From contig NW_015971543.1 of assembly GCF_000182565.1 (NCBI RefSeq), positions 407,397-471,396 on the forward strand: a DNA stretch of 64,000 nt, read 5' to 3'. The DNA is from Spizellomyces punctatus DAOM BR117. Its lineage: Eukaryota > Chytridiomycota > Chytridiomycetes > Spizellomycetales > Spizellomycetaceae. This document shows, one piece after another, positions 33,477-44,973 of the stretch; the first letter of the stretch is position 1; each line of letters opens with the position of its first letter. The position numbers were made by a program, and so were the translations under genes. Under the pieces are notes generated by a model. It searched no databases. It saw nothing but the letters and a program-made list of their open reading frames with translations, and was not told the DNA's origin.

Positions 33477-34091
33477 CCCGGCAGGTCTTGCAGGATTGCA
33501 GTGTTGGAACGCGCTGAGGTTTGATTACGTTGGGCGTGGACATTGGCTTGTAAGTGAAAAGCGTGTAAACAAATGGGCTAACCGGTATTAGAAAAAAGCG
33601 ACTAATTTCATAGACTGACTATGTGTATCTCCTAAAAAGCAGTATCGATAATATATTAAATATCTGAACTTTTAAGTACTATAAACTGTATAGGGGGCCG
33701 ACCGGCCGTTATTTACAATCATCACGTCTACCGACGACTATATCTTACTAGTATTCACGACCTAGCGGTTTGACCCTCTTTCATTCCGCACCGCGGTATA
33801 TGGTATGCTATATACATCCAATCGGTACTTTCACTCGTTCCCTCACGTAAATTACCGAGTTTGAAAGATTTCGGTAGACATTCCAGTGCACGGTCCTTGA
33901 CTCATTGCAAGGATGTTGTCGCCATCACATAACGAGTCGGTCCATTTTCATAAATAACTCAACCAAAACTCATGCGGTCCTTCCGAAATGCTGTTCATTA
34001 TTGAACACGCAGAGTTTACAAGAGTGTGGCATAAGGAAGGTGACGGACACACGGCTGTCCCGCAGAGTGTGTCCGTTCTGCAACCGCAATG
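33477..34091. other. Intergenic stretch, no supported gene
   Basis: About 615 AT-rich bases between two minus-strand genes. It should hold the promoter of the small membrane protein gene. A GC island GGCCGACCGGCCG near 33700 is the only striking motif. Confidence 0.5.
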
Positions 34092-35472
34092 CTAACTGGT
34101 GCGCCGATTTCCCTCCTCTAATAGCATTGCGGTTGATTCGGCCTCATTTGATACATCCTTTTTTCGCTTCAATTGGTAGTCCGTATATGTGTACCAGGCA
34201 CCTGACATCACACTTGTTACCACCAAAAACGGTCATTGTACAAAATCAGTGGATGCCTTACCACCGAATAGCGTCATTAGAATGCCCAGTGCGTTCATAG
34301 AAGTAATCTCAAGATTGAAGATAGTAACCGATAATATGATTGATAAGACTTGCTTGACGTTACCTGGCGGTTAATTTCAGCAAGCAGTGAGTCTTTTGCA
34401 CCATTACCGTTTAGAGTGGCAGCATCACTACAGCAGGTAACTCACCAGCGACACCCATGGTCAAGGCATTCGTCTTTTTATTCGCAGTGAGGCTAGCAAA
34501 GTTTAACGCAAACGCGATGGCACCATTAAAAAATAATGCTACCATCAACGCTGGTGTCATTCCACCCTGATTGAAAAATTCAAAGGTGCGGGACATCTCC
34601 CCAGTAACAAATGAATACATCATAGTTTGGAGTAGGGCCAACGGTGACATGCGCATGAGGAGATCGAGGGGATGAAGTTTGAGGGACCCAACCTGCACGC
34701 GGTTGGTAACAATCGTTTTAAGCGCCGCAAGAACGGTTCCCAGTAGAGTGAGAATAAATCCTATCGAGGTAAAGTAGTAGTCTCCAACCGTTGCGAGGCA
34801 AACGCCAAGAATTGTCTACAAAAAAGACGGACTAGTCAGTCAAATTCCACAATGCAAACAAACCTTTACTGCGTGCCTTACTGGAAGTAGCGTGAAATAA
34901 ATGGCACCAGAGTACGATTTTTTGAGAAAGATTATTGAGATGAGGATCGTAAATAGGGGAACTGTCGATCGTACGACTTGATGAAACTATATTCACAAAA
35001 AAAAGAAAAAAAAACGTGTGAGATATTACTGCGCACTCTGCAACGCACCAACTTTTGTCCATTTTGTAAAAAGACTATCATGCGCAGCATACAGCACCGT
35101 AATCCCCCCACAAAACCCCCACACAACACTATACATCCTCACAAAACTTACCGGCACAGTAACCATATTCAACGAAACATTAGAAACCGCAATATTCAAC
35201 GTATAAAGAACCGAAAAAAGCACCATAACCCATTTTTCCCTCTGCCCCAGTTTGGCAGGCAGAAAATACCCCGTCCCCGCACACAAATAACACCCAATCG
35301 TCCCGCACGCCGTATGCACCGCAGTAAGTGTCCACGGAAACGGAAAGTGGAAGAATTGCATGACAACTTTATTGTATATCGTTAGGGTGAGATTCAAGGC
35401 AAAGTAGACCAGAAGCCAAAAGACGGCTTCCCGAAAACCAGGTGCTGGTGATGATGGTGGATGGGTAGCCAT
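34092..35472 (-). CDS. Triose-phosphate transporter (TPT/SLC35E-type) family protein
   Basis: Exons 35472-35152, 34986-34882, 34815-34446, 34363-34262 and 34201-34092 give 335 residues with about ten membrane helices. Family signatures: YFALNLTLTIYNKVVM in helix 1, FPWTLTAVHT, NIAVSNVSLNMVTVPFHQVVRSTVPLFT, SIIFLKKSYSG, LGTVLAALKTIVTNRVQ, HPLDLLMRMSPLAL, NVKQVLSIILSVTIF and MNALGILMTLFGGAWYT. It likely moves nucleotide-sugars or phosphorylated metabolites across Golgi/ER membranes; substrate unknown. The cytosolic tail is charged (KRKKD..LLEEGNRR). The exon 1 donor gives MVTVPFHQ; a second donor 9 bases on gives MVTVPVSFFHQ. An in-frame Met at 35559 would add 29 residues. Confidence 0.88.
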
Positions 35473-35917
35473 GTCGTCACGTTGGGATTCCAACGCAATA
35501 AGGGGCAAAACGTTCGCTCCAAAGACAAATCGTGTTGCCAAATGACGAGGAAAGTCCAATCAAGATGGATAAGCGTTTATACTATCAGCTTGCAACGACG
35601 GGATGTCCCCTGCAACCATGTGTGATGGGCCATCCCCTTATTAGCACACAAAAAAGGTACCCATTTCCACCCAAAGAAACAAAAAACGCAAAAGGAACAG
35701 TCAAAAAAGAAGGTTCGCTTCAAGTTCTTCAAACCGTCACGTGATATGACATTAAACTCTTTGTGTTACCACCGCTGCGGCGACGCCAGCCTAAGCCCGC
35801 TTTAAATCCGACAGCCGGGTACGGGGTGGAATTAAGGTTTAAGCTGAGGGGAAGAACACTTGCCGTAGACTTGTGCCAAACGACCATGGTATTTCCCATT
35901 TCGGTATTACTTTTTAT
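35473..35917. other. Intergenic stretch upstream of the TPT gene
   Basis: About 445 bases between two minus-strand genes. No supported gene; includes GC-rich GCTGCGGCGACGCC near 35770. Confidence 0.5.
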
Positions 35918-37395
35918 TTACACCGAAATTACAAATCGGAAAAAGACAAATTTAAACAACAGAACCAATGCCCCATGACACAGCACGATGATGGATAAAA
36001 CAAGTGTCGAGGCTCTTTTATCGTTTGTTTGAGTTATGATCGGTCGGACTGTACGAATCTTGAATAACACTGTAAAAACACATAAAAGATGAGCAGCGGG
36101 ATGCGTATAGTTGTAAAGTCACAAATTGTCACCTGAACTGGCAAAAGCGACAGCAACTAGAACCCATCGGACAATCTCAGAAGGGATAATGCATAAAAGC
36201 TATAAGCAGGGGTGTCAATATCTCCTCAGAACTCCAAACACACCGCGGTGAACTTCATTACCGAAACAGGTATCCAGGCAGCCAAAGCATATCCGTACAT
36301 GTCAATCAACTCTAGCAGATTTGCCGGCCCTTTAAAGTATTTCAAAACCCCCCATAGGACGAGCGGGACCACGCTCGTGTAGACATATACGGTGCTTACG
36401 GCCAAGGACAGCAGCGTCATATCATACGTATACTCTTTGTGGTTGATCCATCCAGCCACCGTTGAAGTGGCAAAGAGTGCGAAAATGACGGTCGTTGCGA
36501 TCCAAAATGGTCCTGCGTAAGATGGGCCATTGTTTAGCGGGTAATCCTCTTTGAACTGAAAATAAAACACACAAAGCTCACCGTAGAGATCCGGATTTGT
36601 ACCAAGCACATCTGCAAATTTCTGTTTGGGTATAACCGTTGCGACTATGCGCTGCCCGACCTGTGCTATCCCAGTGAATACCAAAATCCACTTGGCGCGT
36701 CAGTCACGCCCCACTCACATCTGTTGTATCAACATTAAAGTACTGAGAGTAATATTCAACCGTCCAAAAACCACCGCGTGCTTGTGGTGCGGCCTGTGTT
36801 TGCTGCTGCTGAGGTGGAGGAGCCGTGAACCCGAAATCTGCAGATAAACCACGCAATGCTGGTACTCAAGGTCCACGGGATACTTTAATAACGATTAAAT
36901 TCCTCACCTGCACCGGAGGAAGGTCCTGCTCGTTGTGGATTCACCTTTCCCGACACGTTCTTCTGATCTTCCGAGAGAATGAAATCTAGGCAAAAGAAGA
37001 AGAAACGATTTCATCAGAATTTGGCTTTTGGACATGGACGCATCTTGGGCACATATCCGTTCCTGCCACCGCCATTGAATATGGAGCCAGGGAGGTACTC
37101 TCGACAGAATCGCTTCGGAGCGTCGCCTGGCCACCGTGACCTCCAACCACGCCGGAAATCGTCCGAGTACGCAGCGACTCCCGGTACATTGACGTATCCA
37201 AACTTTCCCACACCCTTCTCCAATGCAAGCAATGTTGATACATACTTTGAAATTCCAACTGTGCCTCGGGCGTATCAATCTACACAATCCAGATAAAACC
37301 AATCAGTACGCGAAAGCCAATCCAAATCCAAAATTGTAACGTTCACCACATACTGGCGGATCCAAATCCACTATAGCGTCATAGTTTGACGACAT
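35918..37395 (-). CDS. YIPF1/YIPF2-like Golgi membrane protein (Yip1 family)
   Basis: Eight exons: 37395-37354, 37279-37246, 36985-36908, 36837-36719, 36660-36582, 36512-36262, 36199-36133 and 36069-35918; 273 residues. The cytosolic N-terminus (about 1-115, DLDPPIDTPEAQLEFQN.., GGFWTVEYYSQYFNVDTTDV) leads to the Yip1 signature NPDLYGPFWIATTVIFALF, followed by five membrane helices (STVYVYTSVVPLVLWGV, IDMYGYALAAWIPVSLL, WVLVAVAFASS, TLVLSIIVLCHGALVLLF). YIPF1/2 sit in the Golgi and act with Rab/YIF partners in traffic and glycosylation. Intron 2 is 260 nt, far longer than the rest. The last two exons were found by phase and hydrophobicity and complete the fold. Confidence 0.92.
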
Positions 37396-37581
37396 GATGT
37401 GTATATCGTTGTAGGAACTCGTCCAAAAAGTCGTGAGAGTTGCATTTGCCTGCCCCTGCGCGTTGGGCTGTGGGCTGCGAACACGTGTTTTACCTTGAGA
37501 CGGCATTCCATTACTCTGCAAGAGACTTTTTGCTGGTCGACTGCATGTGTTCTGCACAATTGACTTGGAGATTGGCCCTTC

Positions 37582-38260
37582 ATGGATGCAGTCACTCGCC
37601 GTCTCATAAAGGAATTGCGGGACTATCAACGGGATCCAAACCCGCAAGTTGTCGAGTTGTCGCCTACATCTGACGACAATTTATTGGCATGGCGAGCCGT
37701 CATTGCTGGCCAAGAGGGGACGATATATGAAGGTGCATGCCAAACGTGGCACTAAACTACAAGATACTGTTACTAATTAAATAATGTGAAATACTAGGAG
37801 GACGCTTTGATCTTGATATAGTTGTACCCAACTCGTATCCGATGCAACCACCTACTATCAAGTTCATAGGAAGGGTTTGTCATCCGAACGTGCACTTTAA
37901 GGTACAGTAAACGTTGACCTTATTTTGATGCAGTCACGTATTTTCTTATCTGACAACCTGTGGTAGACTGGTGAGATATGTCTTGATTTATTGAAATCTG
38001 CCTGGAGTCCTGCGTGGACGTTGCAGTCGGCCTGCGTAGCTATCGGGGTGCTGTTGACGGTCAGTATACATCCCCTCCGAGTATTCGTATCCCGTGTCTG
38101 ATGTCTTCTACAGAGCCCAGAGCCGGATAGTCCACTAAATTGCGATGCCGCGAACCTATTGAGGTGTGGTGACATGAGGGGGTATAACTCGCTGGTGCGA
38201 ATGTATACCCAGCTCTATGCCGTACCAAGCACAGCAGCTATCATGTCGTCCACGTCCTAG
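37582..38260 (+). CDS. PEX4: PEX4-like ubiquitin-conjugating enzyme (E2)
   Basis: Exons 37582-37732, 37798-37901, 37967-38059 and 38114-38260 give 164 residues. UBC fold with VTRRLIKELRDYQRDPNP, DDNLLAWRAVIAG, IYEGGRFDLDIVVPNSYP, HPNVHFK and the catalytic Cys in TGEICLDLLKSAWSPAWTLQ. The long SPEPDSPLNCDAANLLRCGDMRGYNSLVRMY helix is the pattern of the peroxisomal E2 Pex4. In yeast Pex4 monoubiquitinates Pex5 for recycling from the peroxisome. It is divergent from the YIPF gene (186 bp) and convergent with PIN1. A general UBE2 role is possible, but the DDN..W and SPEPDSPLN features favour PEX4. Confidence 0.88.
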
Positions 38261-38478
38261 CGGATGTTAGTACTAGTCGGTTTACTATAGATCTCTATTT
38301 CCTTTTGTACATATTTCGCTTAGATTGGGTAATTGATTCATAAATATCAAGTACTGTGAAGCATTCCGGTTAATGGGGCCACCACTGAAGCGAACTATCC
38401 TTTAAGGAGGAATAAAATCAGATAGGCACAATATTCAGTTACGAGCAAATATACATGAGTTACGAGTACGTTCCCGGA

Positions 38479-39275
38479 CTACGCCGTGCGTAAAATCAGG
38501 TGCACCCCGCTATCTGACTCGACAGGTTGACTGAGCTCACCCACTTGCAGGGCAAAAGCGGCGTTTTCAAACGGTGCTGTTTATCACGTTCCATCCGACT
38601 TAAAAGGGAGGTCAAAACTAATGAGTCAACAAGTGTCCAACTTACGCTGCATTTGACCTCGGCCAAATTGGCCCAGATCTCCACCTCTCTTGGCTGAGCT
38701 ACAGTCACTCTCTGTTTGTGCTAGGGTAGCTAGGTCGGTTTCTCCGCTAACAATGCGCTCACGAAAGGCTGCAGGGGGAATTATCATCGATTCATCTCAT
38801 ATCTGAACCAACAACGCCCACTAACCTGCAATCTTCTTGTGAGCTTCTTCCTTGGTTCGCGTGATATTCTCCTGCAACAAAGCTGAATTTTCAAACACAA
38901 GAAACTTGTGCATACTTTAATCCACACCCACCTCTCGCCAGCTAGAAGGTCTTCGACTTTCTCGGTGTTTGACCAACAAGTGAGACGCGCGAACCGATTG
39001 AGGACCATTCGCACTTCCCTTCACTTCCACTCCGGCCGGCTTATCCCAAAGACTTTCGCCCGTTGTTCTGTTGAAATAGTAAGCCCTGTTACGGCTTTTT
39101 GACCACCGTTCCTGTGGGATAGTTCACGCTGGTCAGGTTCCAGAAATCTGACCACATAACTATCGCTTGACAGGCGCACCTCCCAAGCTTGACTCGCGTC
39201 GGCCTATGAATGTATATGACAGTTGTCAGGATCCTAAGAGCAATATAAGGATACTACAAAGAGGGATGATACCAT
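38479..39275 (-). CDS. PIN1: PIN1/ESS1 parvulin peptidyl-prolyl isomerase
   Basis: Exons 39275-39273, 39203-39180, 39111-38932, 38871-38826, 38768-38646 and 38576-38479 give 157 residues, the normal PIN1 length. WW domain at 8-40 ([24 protein letters not shown]), then the rotamase domain: [71 protein letters not shown] and [12 protein letters not shown]. The basic RESRR cluster and the active-site Cys and Ser in [11 protein letters not shown] are kept. It isomerises pSer/Thr-Pro bonds, for example in the RNA polymerase II CTD. Exon 1 is the ATG alone. The junction WE then ERWSKS was chosen because it alone restores the WW domain in phase. Confidence 0.93.
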
Positions 39276-39580
39276 TTTGTCGTTGAAGTTTTGATGTTGG
39301 ATCTGGGATTGGGATGAGTAACGGAGGGAAGGTGATTGAAGTGGTGAGCTGCGCCGATTGAATGACATTCGAATGTATCATGGCATGGGCTTGTTGACCT
39401 GCCTGTTTCGCGTACCGACTTTATAGTTGGCTACGATTTTTGACCGGCATCTTCAGTTCAACAGCATCTTTTTCAACGGCCCCTTATTACTCTACCTTGG
39501 ACGAACAAGACTACGCTGCTCTGTTGAACATTTTGGGTAGTCAAACTCTTTAATCAACGTATACTCTGGAGTGAAGCGTT

Positions 39581-40819
39581 ATGGACGCTGTTCAGTCTGC
39601 GGTCGGGGTGAGTGCTCTTATATGTCTGCTATGTGAAGTGAAAGCATGTGCTTCTAGTCTCTTATTGTGTTTATATGCTGTTTCGCAGGGATGGTCGGAC
39701 TGGAAAGACTCGCTATTGGCTGCGCAGGCGGATGGGAGTAAGACCAATTTACAGGTATGGGTTAGGCCAGTGGTGTAGGTAGTTGGTGGACAGTAGTGAA
39801 AATGGAAATGTACTTTGACATGACATGTGTAGCCGGCCGTTGGACACTATACTAGGCAATAGTTCAAGGATTCAAAGTTGTGACTTGGGTGTACTCACAC
39901 ACGTTCATATCGTATAGGCCCTTCTCATGAGTTTCAGCGTTATCCTACTATCCGAAATCGGCGACAAAACCTTCTTCATCGCTGCCATTCTCGCTATGAA
40001 AAACTCACGCTTCCTCATCTTCTCCGCCGCCATGTCCGCCCTTACCGTTATGACAGTCCTTTCCGCGTTTCTGGGTCACATTGCTCCACTATTAATATCA
40101 AAAAGATATACCCAATTAGGCGCCGCCGTGTTATTTTTGGTGTTTGGTGTACGTATGTTAAGGGATGGATGGCGGATGAGCGGGAAAGAAGGACAGGAGG
40201 AATTAAGAGAAGTGGCAGCAGAGTTGGATGAGAAGGAAGGGGCCGAGAAGGCTGATGAAATGGAAGGGGGAGGAAGGACTACGGACACTGGATTTTTTGG
40301 AAGATGGCAGGATAGAATTGGGGGATGCACGAAAAGAATATTATCTCCAATTTGGGTGGAGGGGTTTGTTCTGACATTTTTGGCAGAATGGGGAGATAGA
40401 AGTCAAATCGCGAGTAAGTTTTGATTTCGATTGTTACCCCATTAACAGCCAACTAAGCGCCATTGTCGGGACTGCAGCTGTAGCCTTAGCCGGTGCGGAA
40501 GATTTTTGGTGGGTGACGGTTGGCAGTTTGGCCGGACATGCTATTTGTTCCTCTGTCGCTGTCATGGGCGGTCGCATGGTATGTTGTTTCCTCGGACTGG
40601 TTATTACTTTTTTATGATATAACCTGACCCCCTGTTCCTTGTCAAATAGCTCGCCGCCCGAATTAGTGTCAAGACTGGTATGTGGTCCACTATACTGTCT
40701 TATCTACCGCCTAGAGTTGACACCTGTCACTTTTTACAGTAACGCTGATCGGAGGCCTTCTTTTCATTGTTTTTGGCGTCTTGGCTTTTGGTGAAGCGAC
40801 GACTCTTTCTCTGGATTGA
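39581..40819 (+). CDS. GDT1: GDT1/TMEM165 Ca2+/Mn2+ : H+ transporter
   Basis: Exons 39581-39607, 39689-39754, 39918-40413, 40478-40578, 40650-40677 and 40740-40819 give 265 residues. Both UPF0016 signatures are present: SEIGDKTFFIAAILAMKN in the first repeat and AEWGDRSQIATVALAGAED in the second, each followed by membrane helices (about six in all). A charged cytosolic loop (about 115-165, EVAAELDEKEGAEKADE) separates the halves. GDT1 proteins supply Mn2+ and Ca2+ to the Golgi for glycosylation. The N-terminus is short with no long signal peptide. It is divergent from PIN1 over 305 bp. Confidence 0.95.
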
Positions 40820-41260
40820 GTGGGTATACTCTCACACAAATGATTAGGCAGATAGATGGTGTATTTATTGATTTTGACAAAAGACTTCATTAGCATCTAT
40901 TCCTCTTGTGAATGTCAAAACAGACAAATGACATTGGAATGTCAAACACGTGTCATTACTGGTGCGAACCAGCGCTGAGTTTTGCGCTCCGCTCGGCCGC
41001 GTTTTTGTTAAAATGGCTGATGTTTCAAGATTGGAGAAGATTAGAAACTCCAACAAAAAACAGTCTATTTACTGCGCTCCGCCATTTAGCGACCTCTTAC
41101 ATGGCCAGGACTTGTCTTGCGCATTTTGCATTCTCATCTTTGCCGCCTACGTAAAAGCGACGACGCACTGAACAGAGCCAGGTGGACGGCCTTTATCCGT
41201 TAGCCGCTAACCTCGTTCGGCTCGTACAACACTGCTCTCCCCTGAAAGACCTCGGACATC
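40820..41260. other. Intergenic stretch, no supported gene
   Basis: About 440 bases between two plus-strand genes. Short frames of 70-80 codons lack domains; treated as 3' flank and promoter. Confidence 0.5.
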
Positions 41261-42586
41261 ATGAATCCGGACGAGAAACACGGCTACCCTGCCCATCCGT
41301 ACCCTACAAACCCAGAGTACAATCCCGAAATGTACGGGCCGCCTCCTCAGTACGGAATGAATCCTTCCTACCCATACGCCCCGCCGTCGGAGAGCGGACA
41401 CATGGTTCATCAGGACAGTGCAACTACGGTAACGACGAATGCTGATGGAAATATTTTCAGTCGTGTAGTCAACTGACGTGTTTCGGTGGTATTTTGATAA
41501 AACAGCTGCACTCAATGCCAACCCAATCGGAATACAGCTATCCTCCTCCTCCGGGTTCGACACTCGGTTATCGTCCCTCTACAGACCAAGCAACTGGCGC
41601 ATACCATGGCACCAGTCGACCCCCGTCCCTTCTTCGCAAAGATTCTCCTCTCCCCTATAATCCACTTTATGATAAAGACGACGACCACGGAATTGGTGGT
41701 ACGCGATACTGCTGCGGGTGCTTCAAAACTCGCCGTAACTGCGTGGGATGCTGTTGTTTCCTCCTTCTATTCGTCTTGGCCGGTGTGGGTGTCGCTGTTT
41801 TCTTTCTGTTCCCGAGAATTCCCGACATTGTAGTTTCGGATGTCTATTTTCCGTCATCACCGGCGGGATTTAAGGTCCCCGCCAAAGGTCCTGGGTCCAG
41901 CTGGAGGCCTGGCTTCAGTGATGATGGTTCCCTTGTCAGCGCTACAAAGGCCAGTCCTTACACATTCTCTATTGGCATTGGTGTCAATATTTCTGTGGCT
42001 TCAGAAAACTATGTGTCTTTCAACGTGAAGACACTTACAATATCGGTAAGTCATTGTCTAGCATATCTGCCCCACACACCAGAACATACATACTCATCAG
42101 TCTCCTGTAATGTAGGGCACGTTGAAGAATAACAACGGGCAGCTTGTAGACACTACAAATTCAGCTAATAAGCTGTCCACTAGCTCTGTTGTCAATGATA
42201 TCGACTTCCCAGGAAGGCAAACTACGGTGGTGCAACTACCAATCGCTATCAACTACACCATCACGGAGCCCGTTCAAATTCCGAGCGATCCGGTTCTCGG
42301 AGTACTCCTTCAAGCCTGCGGCATTTTTGCGAATGGGGGCTCAGCAGGAAGGATTCGCATGCAGATCGTCGCCATCGTCGACTTGAAAATCATTTCCTGG
42401 ACGGGACAAAAGATTACAAGCAAGAAGGATGTGGACTTTGAGTGTCCCAGCAATGTCGCGGGCGAATTGGCAAAGAAGTTTGGTCAAAACGTGCTGGGCG
42501 GTGCTCTTAATGCGTTAGGAAATGCGGTTGAGGGGAAGGATCCTCAAGATTTGCTGAGCAATGTGCTGGGACGAAGGACGGGCTAA
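41261..42586 (+). CDS. LEA-2/NDR1-like single-pass membrane protein
   Basis: Exons 41261-41428, 41506-42045 and 42116-42586 give 392 residues. A Tyr/Pro-rich cytosolic N-terminus (repeats like PYPTNPEYNPEMYGPPP) ends in a Cys cluster (YCCGCFKTRRNCVGCC), then one membrane helix (about 137-157, FLLLFVLAGVGVAVFFLF). The outer part contains an LEA-2-like beta-sandwich (PDIVVSDVYFPS, INYTITEPVQIPSDPVLG, DLKIISWTGQKI). This resembles fungal proteins of the LEA14/NDR1-HIN1 type that sit in endomembranes or plasma membrane; function is not established. The Cys cluster next to the helix is a plausible palmitoylation site. Confidence 0.72.
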
Positions 42587-43675
42587 TGGATATACTCGTA
42601 TATTATCTGATTAGGATATGTAGAAATGTTGTCATATATTGGAATTCCTGTGATGCGTTAATATCATATATCTCCGTAAATTCTGGCTCTTTTGATGTGT
42701 GAACATGTTACAGTAGCCTATCATATAGATTGTTGCGCTAGTGATTTACTGGCGCTTACATAGTCCTCTCAAGGAACCGCTGTCCCATCCTCCAATCTTA
42801 CTGACATCATATGCCCTCTCTACGGCCCAACCTATCTATCTGCTCATCAAACTAGTACCCATGTGCTCGTTCATACGCGATCTCCTCATGGTCGTTGACA
42901 CGTTCTGTAGCAAGGATAGCCTACTCTTGATGTCGTGGATACTTTGTAAGGATGCACCATACCTTTGGATCGATGATATCCGACACTCATTCATCAAGTT
43001 CCGCATCAAAGTTCCCGCTGCCTACACTGAATTGAAAGTCAGCAAGTCTGTTGGAATGAGGCCAACCAAGGTGGTCGATACCATTCACCCTCGGGTGTTA
43101 CGTTAAGTGCCGCTAAAAGCTGGTGTTCGGCGGGATCAGTGACATGCGCCATACCATCGATTCCAAGCAGATAATAATAAGGTGGTGAAATCTCAAAAAG
43201 TCTAATTATACCGTGATACTAGAGCTTTGATGGCAAGTTTGAACAATAGAGTCATATGCTCCGCAATGAAAAGACCAGTAATCATCATAGATCGCAACCA
43301 GCTTACTGCCACCTGAATGGCGCGCTGCCAGCTCACAGCGTGGTTATATATATCAACCCTTTGGACTTGCGTTACGGCCGCGACTTCGGATCGAAGCACA
43401 CTCCTACAGGCTCTGGAACGAGGGCCGCACCATTCGCCGGGACATCCTAACAAAGAGCTCAGGTTCTCGGGACTCTAGGACTTTGCGCGTTTTTGGTTGT
43501 GATTAGATTCGGGGGGTTGCAAAAGATGTAGTAGTGCCTCTCGATGACTTTGTCTCTATAGTTTATACGTTTACTGGAAATCTGGGATGCAAGCAGCTTA
43601 GTCAGCACCGATCGGGCACGTGCAAGCCATTGATTGTCGTTGTTTGACGGGAGTTCCACTCAGATCAACAGTATC
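42587..43675. other. 1.1-kb intergenic region, no supported gene
   Basis: Contains a 121-codon plus-strand frame (42741-43106) and an 83-codon minus-strand frame (43202-43453), neither with domains, splice sites or good starts. It could hold decayed or lineage-specific sequence. No RNA gene seen. Confidence 0.45.
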
Positions 43676-44701
43676 ATGTCGACGGATCTCACCTATCTTT
43701 GGCCAGTCGTCCACGACGCTGTGCACCAGTTTGCGTCGTCGCCTCTCCTTCCTTTGATTCATGCTGTGGGAGTTGCGGTAAGAGGGTCAATCAAGGTGAT
43801 TTTTGCCAAAGCGATGTCAGCTCATACCCATCAGTATCATCTGAGGAAAGCCTTCCCGCCGCAAAAGGACGAGCCGTTCTTACAAGGATTCCGTATGTTG
43901 TTTGTTAGTGATATGCTTACTGTCAGGTTGCTGAAATGTCATTTTGGCTGCAGTCCGCCATATACTTGTTGCACTGGGCGGTGGAACTTTGGCAGGTATG
44001 TAGATCCTCGCTCCAAGGGCTACTCAATCTACGAGGCGTGTATATGGCAAATGATCTAATGCAGTGATTCTTTAGCCATCTTGACTGCTCGGCCGGTTCC
44101 GATCTTGTTGTCCAATAGTTTGTTACCACTATACACACTCGGTCACATTGCCGTCTTTTACACGCCTTTCGTCTACACTATCCTACGAGCAATCTACTTC
44201 ACGTTCGAGCCTCTTTGGATTGTCACCGATGCTTTCGCTCGCTCCTGGGCATTATGCTACGGATTAGATGGATTCCGCGCGCACCCAACATACGGGGCTG
44301 TCGCCAGGGAAGCGATTATAGGACAGTTAGCATTAGGTGTGGTGAGTGTGACCGCTGGGGGAATTATGTTCAAGTGGTTTACAGGCATCAAGAGATATCA
44401 CTATCCTGGATGGAATTTCTCGGTAGTGATTCTTGCGACGACCTTCTATGTTGCATTTGTAAACGAAGAGCTGAAGGCCGCTGCAGTAGAGCACATTAGG
44501 CCTTTGAGCGTCTACGGGAAGAAGGTTGGCGTTCCGGAGGTTCTGGGGAGCGGAGATATGCGGATTATCTGTGGGCTGGTTATGGCTGTTGGATTTCTTT
44601 TGGGTGAGATGGTCCCCGTCTCAAACTCGAAAACCCAGCTTCCTCCAAAAGTGGTTGTGAAATCCAAGGTTGCTCCGAGCAAGTCTGGCAAAAAGGACTG
44701 A
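43676..44701 (+). CDS. TRIC-like intracellular cation channel
   Basis: Exons 43676-43892, 43954-43995 and 44076-44701 give 294 residues with about seven hydrophobic segments. The diagnostic stretch is RHILVALGGGTLAAILTARP followed by LLSNSLLPLYTLGHIAVFYTP, like the GGG-containing pore helix and the following helices of TRIC (TMEM38) trimeric channels. A second half contains VAREAIIGQLALGVVSVTAGGIMFK. The C-terminus is Lys-rich (KVVVKSKVAPSKSGKKD), and KKxx-like signals suggest ER retention. TRIC channels carry K+ counter-current during Ca2+ release. Family assignment is by pattern only and is the least certain of the membrane proteins here. Confidence 0.55.
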
Positions 44702-44973
44702 GGCATAATCTAGAAACACTAGAAAGTCAGTTTGATAGAATCCATCAATATATCTATGGCAAATTACGATGGGAAACAACAAACTTTGCTCCGTGTTCTG
44801 TTAAAAAGGCATGGCTGCTTTGTTCGTTCCATGGTCACAAAGTACATCAAAATATATTCAGCACAAGAAACGACTATAGACCAATGAAATCCTACCCCTC
44901 CGTTATGCAAAATACTACAATGTCAAACATGTGTGCCTAATAAAATGTCAGTTTCTGCCACCTACCAAGGCGT

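Noticed and set aside
34990-35150. Unspliced extension of the TPT transporter first exon
   Set aside because: It ends at a stop before the next membrane helix; splicing at GTAAGT gives the conserved VPFHQVVR.
39086-39179. Longer PIN1 exon 2 ending RLSSD with acceptor at 39086
   Set aside because: Gives a frame shift before YYFN; the chosen junction WE|ERWSKS keeps phase and the WW domain.
42741-43106. 121-codon plus-strand frame in a large intergenic gap
   Set aside because: No motif, no promoter context and no related exon nearby; kept only as an unexplained stretch.
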